Assembly (NCBI RefSeq): GCF_943734655.1
Contig: NC_071354.1
Span: 140,168,642-140,232,641 of the forward strand
Source: Sabethes cyaneus
Taxonomy: Eukaryota > Arthropoda > Insecta > Diptera > Culicidae
Direction of reading: 5' to 3'
Length of the DNA: 64,000 nt
The translations under genes were made by a program, and so were the position numbers. The notes under the pieces are model-generated. The model had not been told where the DNA came from. It ran no database searches and worked only from the letters and a program-made list of their open reading frames with translations. Below are positions 34,242 through 46,418 of this stretch, piece by piece; the stretch's first letter is position 1, and each line of letters opens with the position of its first letter.

Positions 34242-34773
34242 TTAACCCTCTAACGGGTAAGACCGTCTGTAGACGGCCTTCGCTTTTGGAGCTCCAGAGC
34301 TACATCCGAAATTTGTCTTGAATTGACAATATGAGAAATATGTTCAGAACAGATTTCATATTGATATATTGATACTAATATCACAACATTCTGACCATGC
34401 GTTCTAAAGTTATCGTCTTTCAAAAACAAGAATTCCGAAAAATTTCGAAAAAAATTTTGGTGGAATATTCCCTTTTTTACGTTTAAAGTAAAAGGACATC
34501 TAGAACAAAATGTTCGATCTCAAATTTTTCCTATGAGTAATTTACATGCTTTTTTCAATTTTGTGATATATTTGAACTGAAAAAATATTTGGGTAGAGCG
34601 TTAGGCATGAAAAACTAAAAAGAGAATTTGGACTATTTCATACCTAGCGGTCCTCCAGATAAATATTTTCCCATGAAAATCAACACTCGAGCTTCTTTTG
34701 AGTGTACTTCCATGATAAAATAATCATTTGCTCGATCGCATCGTTTTTACGATGTTGCCCGTTAGAGGGTTAA
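34242..34773. mobile_element. TTAA-flanked MITE (piggyBac-like target)
   Basis: TTAA then CCCTCTAACGGG on the left; CCCGTTAGAGGG then TTAA on the right: perfect 12-bp inverted ends with a TTAA duplication. Non-coding, 532 bp including both TTAA copies. Confidence 0.88.
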
Positions 34774-34924
34774 TTGTATGAAAAACCTTGTGTGGCTTTT
34801 GGTCTATCTTTAGATGTCTACCATTCTTTTTCCTAAATACCTACCAACCAGGATTCAGGAATGCTTTCCGCGTTTTCATGACTAATGTTTTGCCCCGTAA
34901 ATCATAGGCGGAATCAGGTCACCA

Positions 34925-35510
34925 GCTCATCGGTTCTGGGCATGTAAAGCGCTCCGAAAAAACTACTGCACCTTTTTATCCACCTTTTTATCCGAATTTT
35001 TAGTAACGATGTACCTAGGCGTTTTAAACGTTACTATCGCAAAGGGCCTTGAATGCTTTTGGTACCAGCCTAAATCCGAACTCTTCGAAATTGAATACTC
35101 GGTTTGGGGAAATGAAAATCGATATGTCGATACCCTTTTCCTCAAAAATGTGTTTAAATTCCGAAAACCACATTCGCAGGACGTTCTCGATTACATTTAT
35201 TCCAAATCTTGAGCGTCTCACGAATTTTATCGGCGTAGTCTTTCACAACGTATGTAAAACCAGCCTCGCTTATCGGAAATCCGGTTCGGGGCTTGTAACG
35301 CGCCCGCTGTTTGAAACGAGCTTCTTCTTTTGGTCGCAGTAAGGTCGAGGGTCTAGGTCTGTCATTTTGGAGGATGTTTAAGGTAGCGATGAACCGTTGC
35401 ATATGGATCATCATAGCGGTTAGCTGCCTTCGGAAACAGCATTTTCCAAAGACTCAGTACTGTACAGCTTCCGTTTATGGTTCCGATTCAGGATCCTGCT
35501 TAAAAAATGT
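34925..35510 (-). pseudogene. pogo-like (Tigger/jerky-type) transposase fragment
   Basis: Minus strand across frames: KRKLYSTESLENAV (N-terminal psq-like helix-turn-helix), GFPISEAGFTYVV, RMWFSEFKHIFEEKGIDIS, RVFNFEEFGFRLVPKAFKAL, RTDELVT. The VFNxDExGF catalytic signature of the family is altered here to NFEEFGF, so the first acidic position is Glu. The C-terminal half with the other acidic residues is missing. Confidence 0.6.
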
Positions 35511-35884
35511 TTGTGATAGGTGATAAGTTGTTTGAATTTGTAAAAATCACATTGGAATCAACGTGATCCATAATTGTAAAACATACCTTGTTTTGGTCCA
35601 TAGTATAGTATAGAACACTTTGAAATTTGCTTATTTCTACAGGAAAATCGTTGGCAACCACCAACATTTAGCTGAATCGTGAAGAAATTACCTTCATCTT
35701 TGTGTACGAGCTATTTTTTGTACGAAAATTGGTGATTATGTCACATGGAAACCTTATGAATGAGGAACGTATTGAGAAAAACGACAGACATGTTGCCAGA
35801 TTTTCGATGACAGCCTTTTACGCTCATTAAACAAGATCAGTCTCGGGATAAAAACAATGTTTCATGTGTTGGAAGGTAGGTAAC

Positions 35885-38030
35885 ACATGGGCACAACGAC
35901 ACACTGGACCACGTTGGCTAATAGCCTTCGCTCGCTGCCATATACCGCAGATCTATCACATCATACGAGACAACGCCGAAATAGCTGTGGAAGCCTTCTT
36001 GCAGGCATAGCCGACGTGACTCCCGAACTTGAGCAGTCCCCGACGCTGATATTTGCTTGCTTCACCGACCTGCGGTTGTTCACCACGATAACCTCCGTTT
36101 TATGACGCGCTAGCTCCAGTTTCCTGGACCGCATCCAATCTTCAACAATGCTTATAGAGTGGGCAGCCGTCAACTCAACCTCTCTGATAGATTCACCGTA
36201 GACTTCCAAGGTAATGTCGTCCGCAAAGCCGACAATCACCACCCCTACCGCAAACTTTAGCTTCAACACCTCGTCATACATGACGTTCCACAACACCGGG
36301 CCCGGTATGGAACCTTGCGAAACCCCTGCGGTGATTGGAACGCACTTCCTCCGTATTGTAGCATAGCACACGATTCTGGAAATAATTTTCCAGAACTCTG
36401 TACAACGACACCGGCACTTGGACGTTCCGAAGCGAGTTGGCTATGGAGTCCCAGCTAGTGCTATTAAACGCATTTCTCACGTTCAGCATGACAAATGCGC
36501 AACAGCGAATACCTGACAGATCGGCTTATATGACGAGGGGACACCCGGAGGTTTTCCCGGCTTGGGCAATAGGATCAGGTTCTGTCGCTTCCATCTATCC
36601 GGGAAGTGACCAGCTTCCAGGCATATCATTACTGTCCCGAATAATTCAGGAGCCTCTAGAATAGCCGCTTTAATGGTCATATTCGGGATTCCATCTGGCC
36701 CCGGTGCCTTGTTCACCTTTAGGGATTTAGCGATCTCAATGAGTTTCTCGTTCGTAACCGTCACTTCATCCCCGACCTTTAAACCGCCGTCGCCCACGTT
36801 ACTTTGGATGTTCGGCTGGCAGGCTGACCGTCCTACGCTATGATCTGAGATACCGGAACGTCGGCCGTGGGACGACTCAGCGGCCTGGAGCCAGGGTCTT
36901 GGCTCGTGGCGCGGAAAGAGGCCCTCGATGATCCGCTCCAGCATCTCTGGCGATTGCTCTGCGGGCGCCATTACGCCCTTGGTCTTTGCCATTACGACCC
37001 TGTAGGCATTACCCCACGGGTTCGCATTGGCACTAGCACATAACCTTTTAAAGCAGGCTCGTTTACTAACTTTTATCCCACTCTTAAGCGCTGCGCGTGC
37101 AGCAACAAGTGCTACTCGACATTCAGCCCTGCTTTCGTCCGAACGAGCTCTTTGCATAATTCTCCTCGCACGGAAGCACGTTCCGCGGAGTTCCGCAATT
37201 TCATCTGTCCACCAGTAAGCCGGTGACCTCCCATACCTATAATAGGTCGACCTTTCCTAGGCATGGTAGCGTCACACGCTCGTGACAGTACCTCAACCAA
37301 ATGATCAGCGTTCGGATCGGGCATTCCGCGATCACCGCACGCTCTTCGGATCGCTTCCACAAATACCAAATACTTCGGGATCGAAATATGATGTCTTCCA
37401 TCCACGGGTGGTTGGAGTGTCGGCTCTACTCGCCGCCTCGTTATCTGACCGACACCATAGCGAACTGCCTGATGGTCCCTATGAGTGTAGCCATTGTCTA
37501 CCCTCCAGTCTCCTGTCAGACCGGGACTGCCAGATGTTACGTCGATGATAGACTCCGCACCGTTCCTATTGAAGGAAACGACGTTGACCAGAACGTTGAG
37601 CTTTGCCAGAGCTTCAAGTAGAATCCGACCTCAATCGTTCGTGCGACGACTCTACCGCCCAAGCGTTAAAGTCGCCAGCCACAACCAACGGCCCTAGACC
37701 AGTCAGTACAACTGTTACTCGGTCTACCATCCGCGTGAACTGCTCGATAGACCAACTCGGCGGAGCATAACAGTTGCAGTAGAACACTCCACCCACTTTC
37801 GCAACCGCAAATCCCTCGTCTGCAGTTGACACAACCTCGTGAACCGGGAACCTTCTTGTCGTCCATATAGCCGCCGTCATGGACCTATCCGTGACCCAGT
37901 TACCGTTTCCGGCAGGGATGCGATGGGTCCGAGATGACGGCAATGTCCGTCCACGACTCAGTAACTGCTTGGTACAACAGCTGCAGGGCCGCGTAGTAGT
38001 GATTCAAGTTTAGTTGCGTTACCTGCAATA
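35885..38030 (-). pseudogene. R1-clade non-LTR ORF2: endonuclease and reverse transcriptase
   Basis: Right to left on the minus strand: TQLNLNHYYAALQLLYQAV (ORF2 start), VISDP, VGGVFYCNCYAPPSW, VVAGDFNAWAVES (endonuclease), a linker, then NKAPGPDGIPN, FPDRWKRQNLILLPKPG, VRNAFNSTSWDSIANSL, TAGVSQGSIPGPVLWNVMYD, VGFADDITLEVYG and RHKTEVIVVNNRRS, ending in RLLANVV at about 35885. Frame breaks occur near 36280, 36480, 37110 and 37610. The C-terminal part and 3' UTR are missing. FADD is preserved although the frame is dead. The element family is clearly R1-like by its FADD and DVxNAFNS motifs. Confidence 0.82.
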
Positions 38031-38694
38031 CGCCCGCGTTTTAGTCGCCGGCGCGCCTACCGCTCACTTTGGGCCGGTACATATCAAGCACTTGGGTGGC
38101 GCAGTACAGTCTTTCGCTATATGGCCCGTACCGCCACATCTCCTACACAGATGGCTTCGGTCTGGCCCCGTACAGCTCCAGCACTTGTGCCCTCTCTAAA
38201 AGCACCGGAAGCATGCCTCCGGCTGCTGGAACACGCTCAGTTGGCATACGGACCATCTCACCTTCAGCTTAGCCACTTACAGGGCTGCATTTCCGTCAAC
38301 CAGTGAAAGTCTCATAGCTGCTACCTGGGTCCCCGCCGGTCCCTTGCTCAGACGAACAGCGTCGGTAGTCACCACCTGCTCCGGTCGTCGGTAGTTACAT
38401 TGCTCCTTGAGAGCTTGTGCTAGTTCACCCGCTTCAGTGATCTCGTCCAGGTTTTTAAGCTGGACAGTCACTCTTTCTTCCTGGCCTTCTTCTTTTTGAG
38501 CATCGAGCTGATGAGACGCCACCCTTTCCGCTTACGCTGGCGCTTCTACTCGTATCCATCGGCGGAGATCTCTGGATCCCATCTCTTGTGAACGGATTAT
38601 CTAATCCGTCGGCGCTCACTGAAGTTAAGTTTGTTTTATTTTGATTATTCATATAAAATCCCACGAGTTGAGGGGAAAGAAGAGTCCGCCGCAT
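38031..38694 (-). pseudogene. R1-clade ORF1 (Gag-like) with CCHC knuckles
   Basis: Minus strand: a basic N-terminal part (KRRRPGRKSD), then after a frame change EERVTVQLKNLDEITEAGE, PAGTQVAAMRLS, and a zinc-knuckle region that in a mix of frames reads CFRCF, CRRCGGTGHIAKDC and CLICTGPK. In R1-clade elements this protein binds element RNA. At least two frameshifts. It lies directly upstream of ORF2, as expected. Confidence 0.72.
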
Positions 38695-38850
38695 CAGAGC
38701 TCCTCATGATGCGGTAAGGACTGATGACTGTGGAGGGCGCTCTGGTACTCCACAGGCTCCGTTTGAGACTGAGTATTTATAGACCCCCCCCCCACCATGC
38801 ATCCCTCGGTACGGGTCGTGTGACACCTTGGATTAGGGGTTTATCCATTC
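38695..38850 (-). other. Probable 5' UTR of the R1-clade element
   Basis: GC-rich, with a C-run at 38785-38795. The element's 5' edge cannot be fixed because no flanking duplication was found. Confidence 0.35.
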
Positions 38851-39024
38851 ACGTTTTTACTTTTAGCCATGGATAACAGCTATTAAAACCATCCTCCTTT
38901 GGGGGTTTTGGACCCTCTGCTCAGGTTCTCAGTATTTTCAGGTTCATCGAACATGCTTCTATCGAGATCCGTCATTTGCAGGCGGAGTTACTCACGTTCC
39001 TCTTAACCCTTTCGGTTAGCTTCC

Positions 39025-39400
39025 CTCTTTTGTTATCCTGCATAACTTATCCAGCCACTTATGCATCTGTTGTCTCTTCTAAAATCCTTATAATGGAAAA
39101 GAGAAAAAACCTTTTTTTCCTTATTTTGACCTTCCTCTCTGAGTGGCGAACCCCCTTGTGCTATTTCTCTTATGTCAAGGAACATGTATGCCAAGTTTGA
39201 TGGAGAATGGTCAACCTGTCCTGGAGTTTCGGTGAAACATACATATCCCTCCCCCTTATTGGCACCCCCTTCTGTCTTGCCGTCAATTACGTATTTGTTT
39301 GCTATTCGAAAATTTCTATAACGGAAGAGAAAAAAAGTCATTTTTTCATATATCCCTCCCCCAGGGTCTCTCTTCTTTTCAGACCCCCCCATGTCATGTC
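39025..39400. repeat. Diverged tandem repeat of about 240 bp
   Basis: Two units share a GAAAAAGAGAAAAAAC-type purine run followed by CCTCCCTCTGAG/CCCTCCCCCAGG and a preceding GTTTTGTT/GTTATTGT segment. It is similar in style to the Helitron satellite, but I could not align it with that satellite. Confidence 0.4.
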
Positions 39401-40365
39401 TTTTGCAGTTTTCTATAGGAAAGTGCTTATGACACCTCGAGCTTTCAAAATATTATTTTCGTTCATAAGTTTATTGACCATCCCCGCGAATAAAAGTTTA
39501 TAAAAAGCATTTCCCTTAAAGCATGCAATTTTTCGGTAATAAGGTAGTGAGAATCATGTCTGTTTGTCTGTGCGTATGCATACTTTCAGTAATGCGCCAT
39601 ATCGCCGTTTATTTCATCGTTTACATTTACATTTACATATTAACTAAAGTTCTTAATAGAACCTGCAAATAAAGAAAGAAAAAAAGTACTAATAAAACCT
39701 CGTAGGCGTAGGCGAAATGCGTATCTATCAGAATAATTGTCCTTTAAATGACAATGATTCACTAGATCTCATACAAGCGCAGAGACCGTTCTATATGCTT
39801 ACACATTGCTGAAACGGATTAATGAATTGTGGTTTTATTGTATATAAACGCTTAGTTTCAGTTACTAAAGATTGCTCCGAATCGAAAATTTGAACATTTT
39901 TACAGTGTTAGGTATCTCATGAAATGCGAGACTTTAAGCATTTTGTTCAAACTCGGTTTCTAGTTAGCAGTTAGCGGGTTAGCAGTTCATTTAATCACAA
40001 AGGAAGACTTTTTTGTGTGATAATTTTCCTTGTACCCGGATTTTCCTCAATGGCTGCAAGTGAGTTTGTGTTTTCAGAATTGGTATGCCTAGTTGCGTAT
40101 ACATGGTTAACTCACAAATTACGATTTACTATGTTGCGAGCATAAGAAAAGTAGCTAGATGTTGCAAAAGATGGTGTTGCAGATCAAACTGATGATACCA
40201 CCAGTTCGTATACTACTGGGCGCGATCGAGTCTGTCCGGATGGAGAAAGGCATATAAATGGCATTCAATAAGAAGAAAAGGCGAAATAAGACGATCATCT
40301 TCGCGTTCACAGAAGGAAGCAAGCTATAAAAATGCTGGAAAGTAACGGCTCCACCGGGCTGCTGC
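39401..40365. other. Non-coding stretch
   Basis: Nothing recognised apart from GTAGGCGTAGGCGAAATGCG at about 39700, which resembles the foldback at 22773-22912. Confidence 0.4.
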
Positions 40366-40548
40366 ATGGTTGGTCAGCAGCAGCTTGATGGGCCGACAAC
40401 GGGGTTGGGTCTAGCCGCGACGACGACGTCGAAGATCGTGATGATGATTAAGGCCGAGAAAGGCAAAACAGCCTTCCAATGGATCGGCAGGTCCGCGACC
40501 GGTTCCGTCCAACTGTGGGAGAAGCGAGAGGAGACGCGTGTTGAATGA
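40366..40548 (+). CDS. Small hypothetical ORF (60 codons)
   Basis: A GC-richer open frame in AT-rich surroundings starting MVGQQQLDGPTTGLG and ending EKREETRVE, followed 15 bases later by AATAAAAAATAAAAG, which could be a polyadenylation region. No domain is recognised and no splice context is evident. It may be an exon remnant or chance. Confidence 0.2.
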   Translation: MVGQQQLDGPTTGLGLAATTTSKIVMMIKAEKGKTAFQWIGRSATGSVQLWEKREETRVE

Positions 40549-41639
40549 ACCGTGAAGCTAAATAAAAAATAAAAGAATTTATAACCTTGTGAAGGACACT
40601 ATCGGTCAAACTTGCAGCGTATGTTGCGAGGAGGGAAGTTGAGCAGTGTACCTCCCAGGTATGTACATGCTATCCGGGAATTATTCATACATCGTTTATG
40701 TAGCTGCTGAAATATTATATGGGAAAAGATGGTGTCAAGATAGTTTTTAATTTCAACATTGATTTATCGCCTGTCTTCGGCGTAGAGGAATTTGCAGAAT
40801 GATGTCAACAATGGACTTAGCATTTATTTCTGGCTCGACGAAGGCTGTCATTCATATATCACTCATAAAAATTAGGCGGTAAATTTTGGCCATTTTAAAT
40901 GTTCAGAAATTAATATTGAAAGAAGCTGACTAGGTGTTCAAAATCTGCTTATCTGCTTTTTACACAGCAACGTTCAAGCGAGATGAGAACGTGAACAACC
41001 AAAAATGTACGTACCAGGGGGACTCTTCTCTATCGTAATATCTTCGTATGATCGCTACAAACGATCGTTAAAATAATATTAAAATTAAGTAATTTCTATT
41101 TTTAAAGGAACTCAATCTATGTATAGACCAGCTTTCAAAGTGATTAATGCTGACATCATACCGTAAAAGTTCACTTGCTGTCAGTAATTGTTAGTTATCT
41201 AACTGTTTGCGTCGAAAATGGATATACCAATAATACAATTGTGATTCTAGTGTAACAAAGAATTCTTTTATCGAATGAGTGTAAGAATTGTTGCACAGTT
41301 TTTAAATTTTGTATGATTTTTCTTTTTGATAGTTTGCTGATTTCGTAAAATTTATTTCTAAAAAGCCGTTAAAAACATATCGGTAGAAATGTTGATTTTT
41401 CAATTCTCTGCAGTTGTGCTAGTCATGAATCTCTTTCTTATATCTTCTAATGATATGCAATATACATTGAAAACTTTGTAAGAGTAGAATTACAGCATTT
41501 TACATTTCAATGTTTCTCAATGGCTTTATTGTGTATATAAAATGCTGATTTTTGCAACAAAAGTGATAAATGTCAAAATTAGTGCAAATTTCAAGAGCGT
41601 GAGTCGGATTGGCATGTCGACATGTAAATTAATTCTGTA
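40549..41639. other. Non-coding stretch
   Basis: No recognised element. Confidence 0.4.
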
Positions 41640-42350
41640 CAAATGATACTCCGAAAAGCTATCGTTGCGCGAATCAGCTAAAATCGTAAAGTGTCCGAAG
41701 TCTGCGGTGTTCAAAATCGTTAGGAAGAATGGAAAAACTTATACTGTAGAGCAGCGGTTCCCAAATGGGGGTTCGCGAACCCCCAGGGGTTCGCCAAAAC
41801 TTTAGTTCGCTGCAGAATAGTATAGGAAAATCCGTCAGGGGGTTCGCGAACTGAAAAAAGGTTGGGAACCGCTGCTGTAGAGGATTTACTGAAACCCCTA
41901 CGCAAGGAGGGACCAACGGACCGCAATAAGGAGCTTAAGTTAACCTCTTAACATCAAATGATTCGTGTTCGTGATTTTGCCAAAAAATTAAGCATAAGCT
42001 TTGGGAGTGTGCAGAACATTAAGAAGAGGCATGACATCAAAAACTACAAGAAACAACGAGCACCTAAAAGGACTTCTGCGTAACAAATTTCCTCGAAGAA
42101 AAGGTCACGCATCTGGTATAACCTTCTTCTGGAAATGTCCGACCGATCCAAAAAGTTTATGTTAAAATGTTTTGTTCAAAACCTTCTAAACTGGCTAGTA
42201 CTGCAGCTCATTGAAAGATACTGGGCTACAAATAAATGTCATTTCCAGAAGGATGATAGAGCAGCTAGCTCCATTAAAAATTTCAAGAAAAAGTACCTAC
42301 AGCAGCAGTGGCGAAAAGTTTCAGTCAACGTTGTGCTGAACCTAGGGTGA
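41640..42350 (+). pseudogene. mariner (DD37E-like) transposase relic
   Basis: N-terminal helix-turn-helix text (LRESAKIVKCPKSAVFKIV, RKNGKTYTVE), interrupted by a MITE, then LLKPLRKEGPTDRNKELK, MIRVRDFAKKLSISFGSV and RAPKRTSA, then a jump to the C-terminal IERYWATNKCHFQK with the third acidic residue region. The middle of the catalytic domain, including the first two aspartates, is deleted. Assignment to the DD37E type found in mosquitoes is from memory of the family, not from a search. Confidence 0.65.
41744..41882. mobile_element. 123-bp hAT-type MITE with 8-bp target duplication
   Basis: Body 41752-41874 starts CAGCGGTTCCCAA and ends TTGGGAACCGCTG, perfect inverted ends. It is flanked by CTGTAGAG on both sides (41744-41751 and 41875-41882). 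Insertion is within the mariner coding relic. Confidence 0.93.
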
Positions 42351-42850
42351 CCATATCGGTCCAACTAAAATCAGGACATTTTTCACCCAAACATGCGAAA
42401 TGCAGATACCCGAGCAGACGCGAAAGGCTAAATAATATAAAAATGTGTTATGGAAATCAAATAAACTCATCAAAATTTGGCCTTGTTTTGCCTGACATAG
42501 TTGGTAAAATAACAAAAAAATAATATCAAAATTTTACTCCTTCAAGGCCAAAAGAATAACTTGTATTATTTGAATAACAAAGCAAAAACATGACTGTATT
42601 CAGAGTTTAGAATAACATATTTTAGTACAGTAATGTTCCGATTTTGTCTGCCTCATGTTGAATTTTGGGCTGACAAAATGGAGAAACTGACAAAATTCGG
42701 AAAATTTTTTTTTAATCTTTTTCAAATTTCAAGACTTAAACCTTGCAATATCGAAGACTTCTGCTAAAAATTAAATTTCAACCATCAATTGATCAACCGA
42801 AAGCTCAATCAACCGAGCACAGCACACTGATCCAGAACTTTTTTTGGTGC
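42351..42850. other. Non-coding stretch with MITE-like single ends
   Basis: AGGGTGACCATATCGG at 42347 and TACAGTAATGTTCCGATT at 42628 look like terminal repeats of known types, but no opposite ends were found. Confidence 0.35.
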
Positions 42851-43165
42851 GCATTAGTTTTGTCGGGCATTCTAGATACGTGACCAGCCCAGCGCAGACT
42901 GTCACACTGTACTATCTTTATTATAACAGCATATTTACATTCTTATTACAGCTCGTGGTTCATGCATCTGCGCTACACGCCATTTTGGATTTTGCAAAAC
43001 TTTACGCTAAAACCCCAAGCATTCGTCGATCAGCTTCTTTTAGCGTCCATGATTCATGTCCGTAAAGGGCCACCGAGAGGATTAGTGTTCTCTAGAGCGT
43101 CAGTTTATGCGAATTTGCAAGCTACGGGACTTCAGCTACAAAATGTAATGCCTGCGTAAAGGCCA
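42851..43165 (-). pseudogene. RTE-A late reverse transcriptase part
   Basis: Minus strand: VALYGHESWTLKEADRRM and then NGV-WRRRMNHEL-like text with stops. Continues the element from 43766-44945 beyond a TIR-like insertion. Confidence 0.6.
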
Positions 43166-43184
43166 ATAGGGTGTTTGCAGAGTG

Positions 43185-43765
43185 CATATGTATTGGAGAT
43201 CTGTTGGGCAGGCACAAGTGACAGCTCCATATAAAACACACGGGCTGGGAAGAGCAAAATTTTTTAAATGATTTATTTTCTTTATTTAAAACAGAAATTA
43301 CAAATTGCTTCATACATATGGCAAGGTAATATATCTGTTTACTAAATAAAAAAGTTATTTTCAACAAATAAGCTAAGACGCGGTAGCAATGATCAAAAAT
43401 GTAACTATGACCTATGTTAGCGGGATAAAACTAAACAAATATCAATAGCCAGTAGTTGCTTTCGGCTAGGAAAGCAATTTATTATGCTAAAACCAATTTT
43501 ATATTCCGTTACTTTCAACTTGGCCTATGCCGTATACTGCTTCAAAAAACAGTATATTTGAGACACCGATTTAACGCGAATTGACCGAAACCCTGGTTAC
43601 CAAAAGTCAACATATATTTCAGGGAACATTTGTCGGTTATTTTGACTATTAGTTGCTTTAAAATGATGAATAATTTTAGAAAAAATGATAATTTTATCCA
43701 GCACGTTTTTGCTGCATCGAATAGGAAAATATGCATTGTGTGCCCAACAGATGTCTTGCATGTGT
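43185..43765. mobile_element. TIR-like insertion in RTE-A
   Basis: Left end ATTGGAGATCTGTTGGGC, right end GCCCAACAGATGTCTTGC: imperfect inverted repeats. About 580 bp, no transposase. It separates two RTE-A parts. Confidence 0.5.
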
Positions 43766-44945
43766 GTGTAGCAAAAGCCCTATTCGCAGCTGCAATTAGT
43801 CGTTTTATTTTGCGACTTACATCGTTGTCACGTGTCACGAGCATACCAAAATATATTCAGCTCCTCTTCGGCACCAACACCATTTGGATTTCCGTGCCAT
43901 GTACTTCGTTTTGGCGGTGTTAATGGTAAGTCCCAATTTCTCAATAAATGACCTAAAGGCTTCTTTCGCTGCTCTACTTTTGATTTCGGTAATATCGACG
44001 TCATCCGCAAAATCAAGAAGCACGTGAGGTCTCATCTGCTATTCTGACTTATAATTTTTACTCATCCAGCGTCACACGAATCAACGTAACTAGTTCTGTG
44101 GGAAAACCATGTCCTAGCGTTAACTGTCACAGCTCATTTCGTTTTACTGAATCGTATGCCGCCTTGAAATCCATAAAAATCTGATGAATCTGCAAGTTGT
44201 ACTTCCGGAACTCGTCAGTTACTAGACGCAGGATAAATATCTGATCCATCGTGAAGCGACCCTCATGAAAACCAGCTTGATACTCGCCGACGAAGAACTC
44301 AGCTAACGGACTCAGTCTAAAACACAGGATAGGGAGAGCACCTTATAGGCAAAATTGAGCAACGTAATGCCTCGATAGTTTTTACTCTCAAATCGATGTC
44401 CGTTTTTAAAATTATGGGAAATGAGGCCAATCAACCACTCCTCCGATATTTATTTTCCTCCCATATTCTGTTCCTGACAATGAGGTGGCGAATTGTTTCG
44501 TACAGCTGCTCGCTCGTCGCTTTTAGAAGTTCAGCCAGGATACCATCCTTTACAGCATCCTTACCGTTTTACAGCTCACTGATTGCTCTTTGGACCTCCT
44601 CCTGTGTTGATGGCTCCACAGTTTGGCCGTCGCTCAAGATTCTTATCCTGTACCTGCTGATCTTCGTGTTTACTTCTCTATTCAACAGCGTCTGGAAATA
44701 CTCTTCCACCTGGCTGATACCGTCCTTTTGTCAGTAAGTAGGTTGCCAGCACTATCATTGCACATCACAGGCATGGCCAAATTCTTGCACCTGACCGTTT
44801 TGTAGAAACTTCGTGTGTCGTTGCTGGCGAACCTCTCCTCTGGACTGGCGAGCACGTGCTCTTCGTACTGACGTTTTTAGACGTTGGGTTCTTTTTTCCG
44901 CAGCTCTACCAGGACGAAACCAAAAAGATTCGCGCAGAGAATCGG
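43766..44945 (-). pseudogene. RTE-A reverse transcriptase, minus strand
   Basis: Right to left: EERFASNDT-like text, linker residues, YQAGFHEGR-like text, DFKAAYDSVKRNE, TELVTLIRVTLDE, then a jump to LDFADDVDITEIKSRAAKE, LGLTINTAKTKYMARKS and DNDVSRKIKRLIAAANRAF. The stretch with the GxxQGD motif is deleted between 44040 and 44030. Many frame changes. Same family as 2590-3655 and 54213-56840. Confidence 0.72.
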
Positions 44946-45354
44946 GCATTCCTCACATTGGAATCGTGTGAAGAAATTTTGCAGAGGATTCGCACAGAAT
45001 ACCTTGCTTATAAACAGAATTCTTATAGGGGAATCCAAGAGTTGAATTCCAGGGATAGCTATAACTCGGCACGGGAATCGCCTGCACTATGAACTGTTTT
45101 GTTCTGATGTGAAGACGCAGTAAGCTACTTATCTATATTGAACTGTTGACATCCTATCATTCATAAAATCAGCTTATTTGATCCTTGCAATTTTGCATGT
45201 CATTAACCCTATAACTTAAAATCTGCAGAAATATAAATGGGTGATAGATGAGGAAAACGGTGCATTGCTGGCAAAGATGCACAGTGGCACTTATCAGAAT
45301 GTGGAAAGTTCTCTTCCGGGTTCGCTGAAGCACGGTCAGTAAAGAATCAAACAT
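44946..45354. other. Non-coding stretch
   Basis: Nothing recognised. Confidence 0.35.
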
Positions 45355-45722
45355 TCACGCTGCGGCAGATCCTCCAAAAATTTCATGAACACAGAATTCT
45401 ACGCACAATTATTTAATTGATTTCAAAGTTGCATATGATACCATCGACCTTAAAATAATGGCCATTCTAACCTCGCAGTGGACTTTATCAACGTGATGGT
45501 CCCTTATGTGGGCTGTACAACATGCCGTTACAGAATGTTATGAAAGGAGCAACACACAGGCACAATCTTCAGCAAATCTAGTTAGTTCGTCTGCTTTGCC
45601 AATGAAATGGATATTATCGATAGAACAACATCTGTGGTGGTGGCTGCAAAAACTAAAACTCAAAGTAGCGAAGATTGGATTGAAGAAAAATGCGTCCAAA
45701 CTAAAGTACCGTGAACCGCTAA
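45355..45722 (+). pseudogene. RTE-A fragment, plus strand, heavily decayed
   Basis: Across frames: LRQILQKFHEHR, DFKVAYDTIDLK, then QRDGPLCGLYNMPLQNVMK, and KIGLKKNASK. Motif order fits RTE-A around the catalytic palm. Many stops. Confidence 0.55.
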
Positions 45723-45923
45723 TATGACGCACACGCTAAAAGCTGGTAACTCGGTCCTAATAACGACTGATTTTGTTTTGTTTCGAGCATCGAGCTGCTA
45801 TGCTGCCCGTTCTCCCGATACTCGACACTCGACAGTGCCTGAGTCAAGTCAAGTTGCACGGGGCCCCTAATCTCAAAGGCCCGGTGGGCGCTTTGGCTCC
45901 CAGTCCGCCCCTGCACACAACGC

Positions 45924-46418
45924 CCGAGCGATGGTGGTAACAAGACTGATATAGCCACACGGATCACGAAAGCCAGGGATGCCCTTGCAGGTCTGCGAAA
46001 CATTTGGCGCTCGAACCAAATCACTATTCATACGAAAGTCCGAATTTTCAACTCAAACGTTAAATCCGTACTGTTGTATGCCTGCGAATCGTGGTGCGTC
46101 GCAGCGGAGACAACGCAAAAACTGCAGGTATTTACCAACCGGTGCCTTGCGATATATCATTCGTGCTTGGTGGCCTAACAACTAGATATCAAATGAGGAA
46201 CTCCATCGTCGATCCACAAATCCACAAAGACAGCGTAGAAGAAGCAGACCCAGAGGCTCATGGCGACGCAGCTTAGCCAACGACATCCAGGCCGTAGATG
46301 AAAACCGGTCCGGGCGACAAGTAAAAACTATGGCGGCTAACCGTCAACAGTGGAGATCTCTGATTTATCCCTTTGTTCTTCCGGACCGGCGGACATGGAC
46401 ACACAGGTAAGTAAGTAA
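45924..46418 (+). pseudogene. RTE-B 3' end with TAAG tail
   Basis: Reads KTDIATRITKARDALAGLR, NIWRSNQITIHTKVRIFNS, NVKSVLLYACESWCVAAE, TTQKLQVFTNRCL, then frame changes, and ends near 46405 with a GTAAGTAAGTAA tail. Same family as 55225-56212. 5'-truncated copy. Confidence 0.75.

Noticed and set aside
42628..42850. A MITE starting TACAGTAATGTTCCGATT
   Set aside because: No inverted partner end was found within a reasonable distance.
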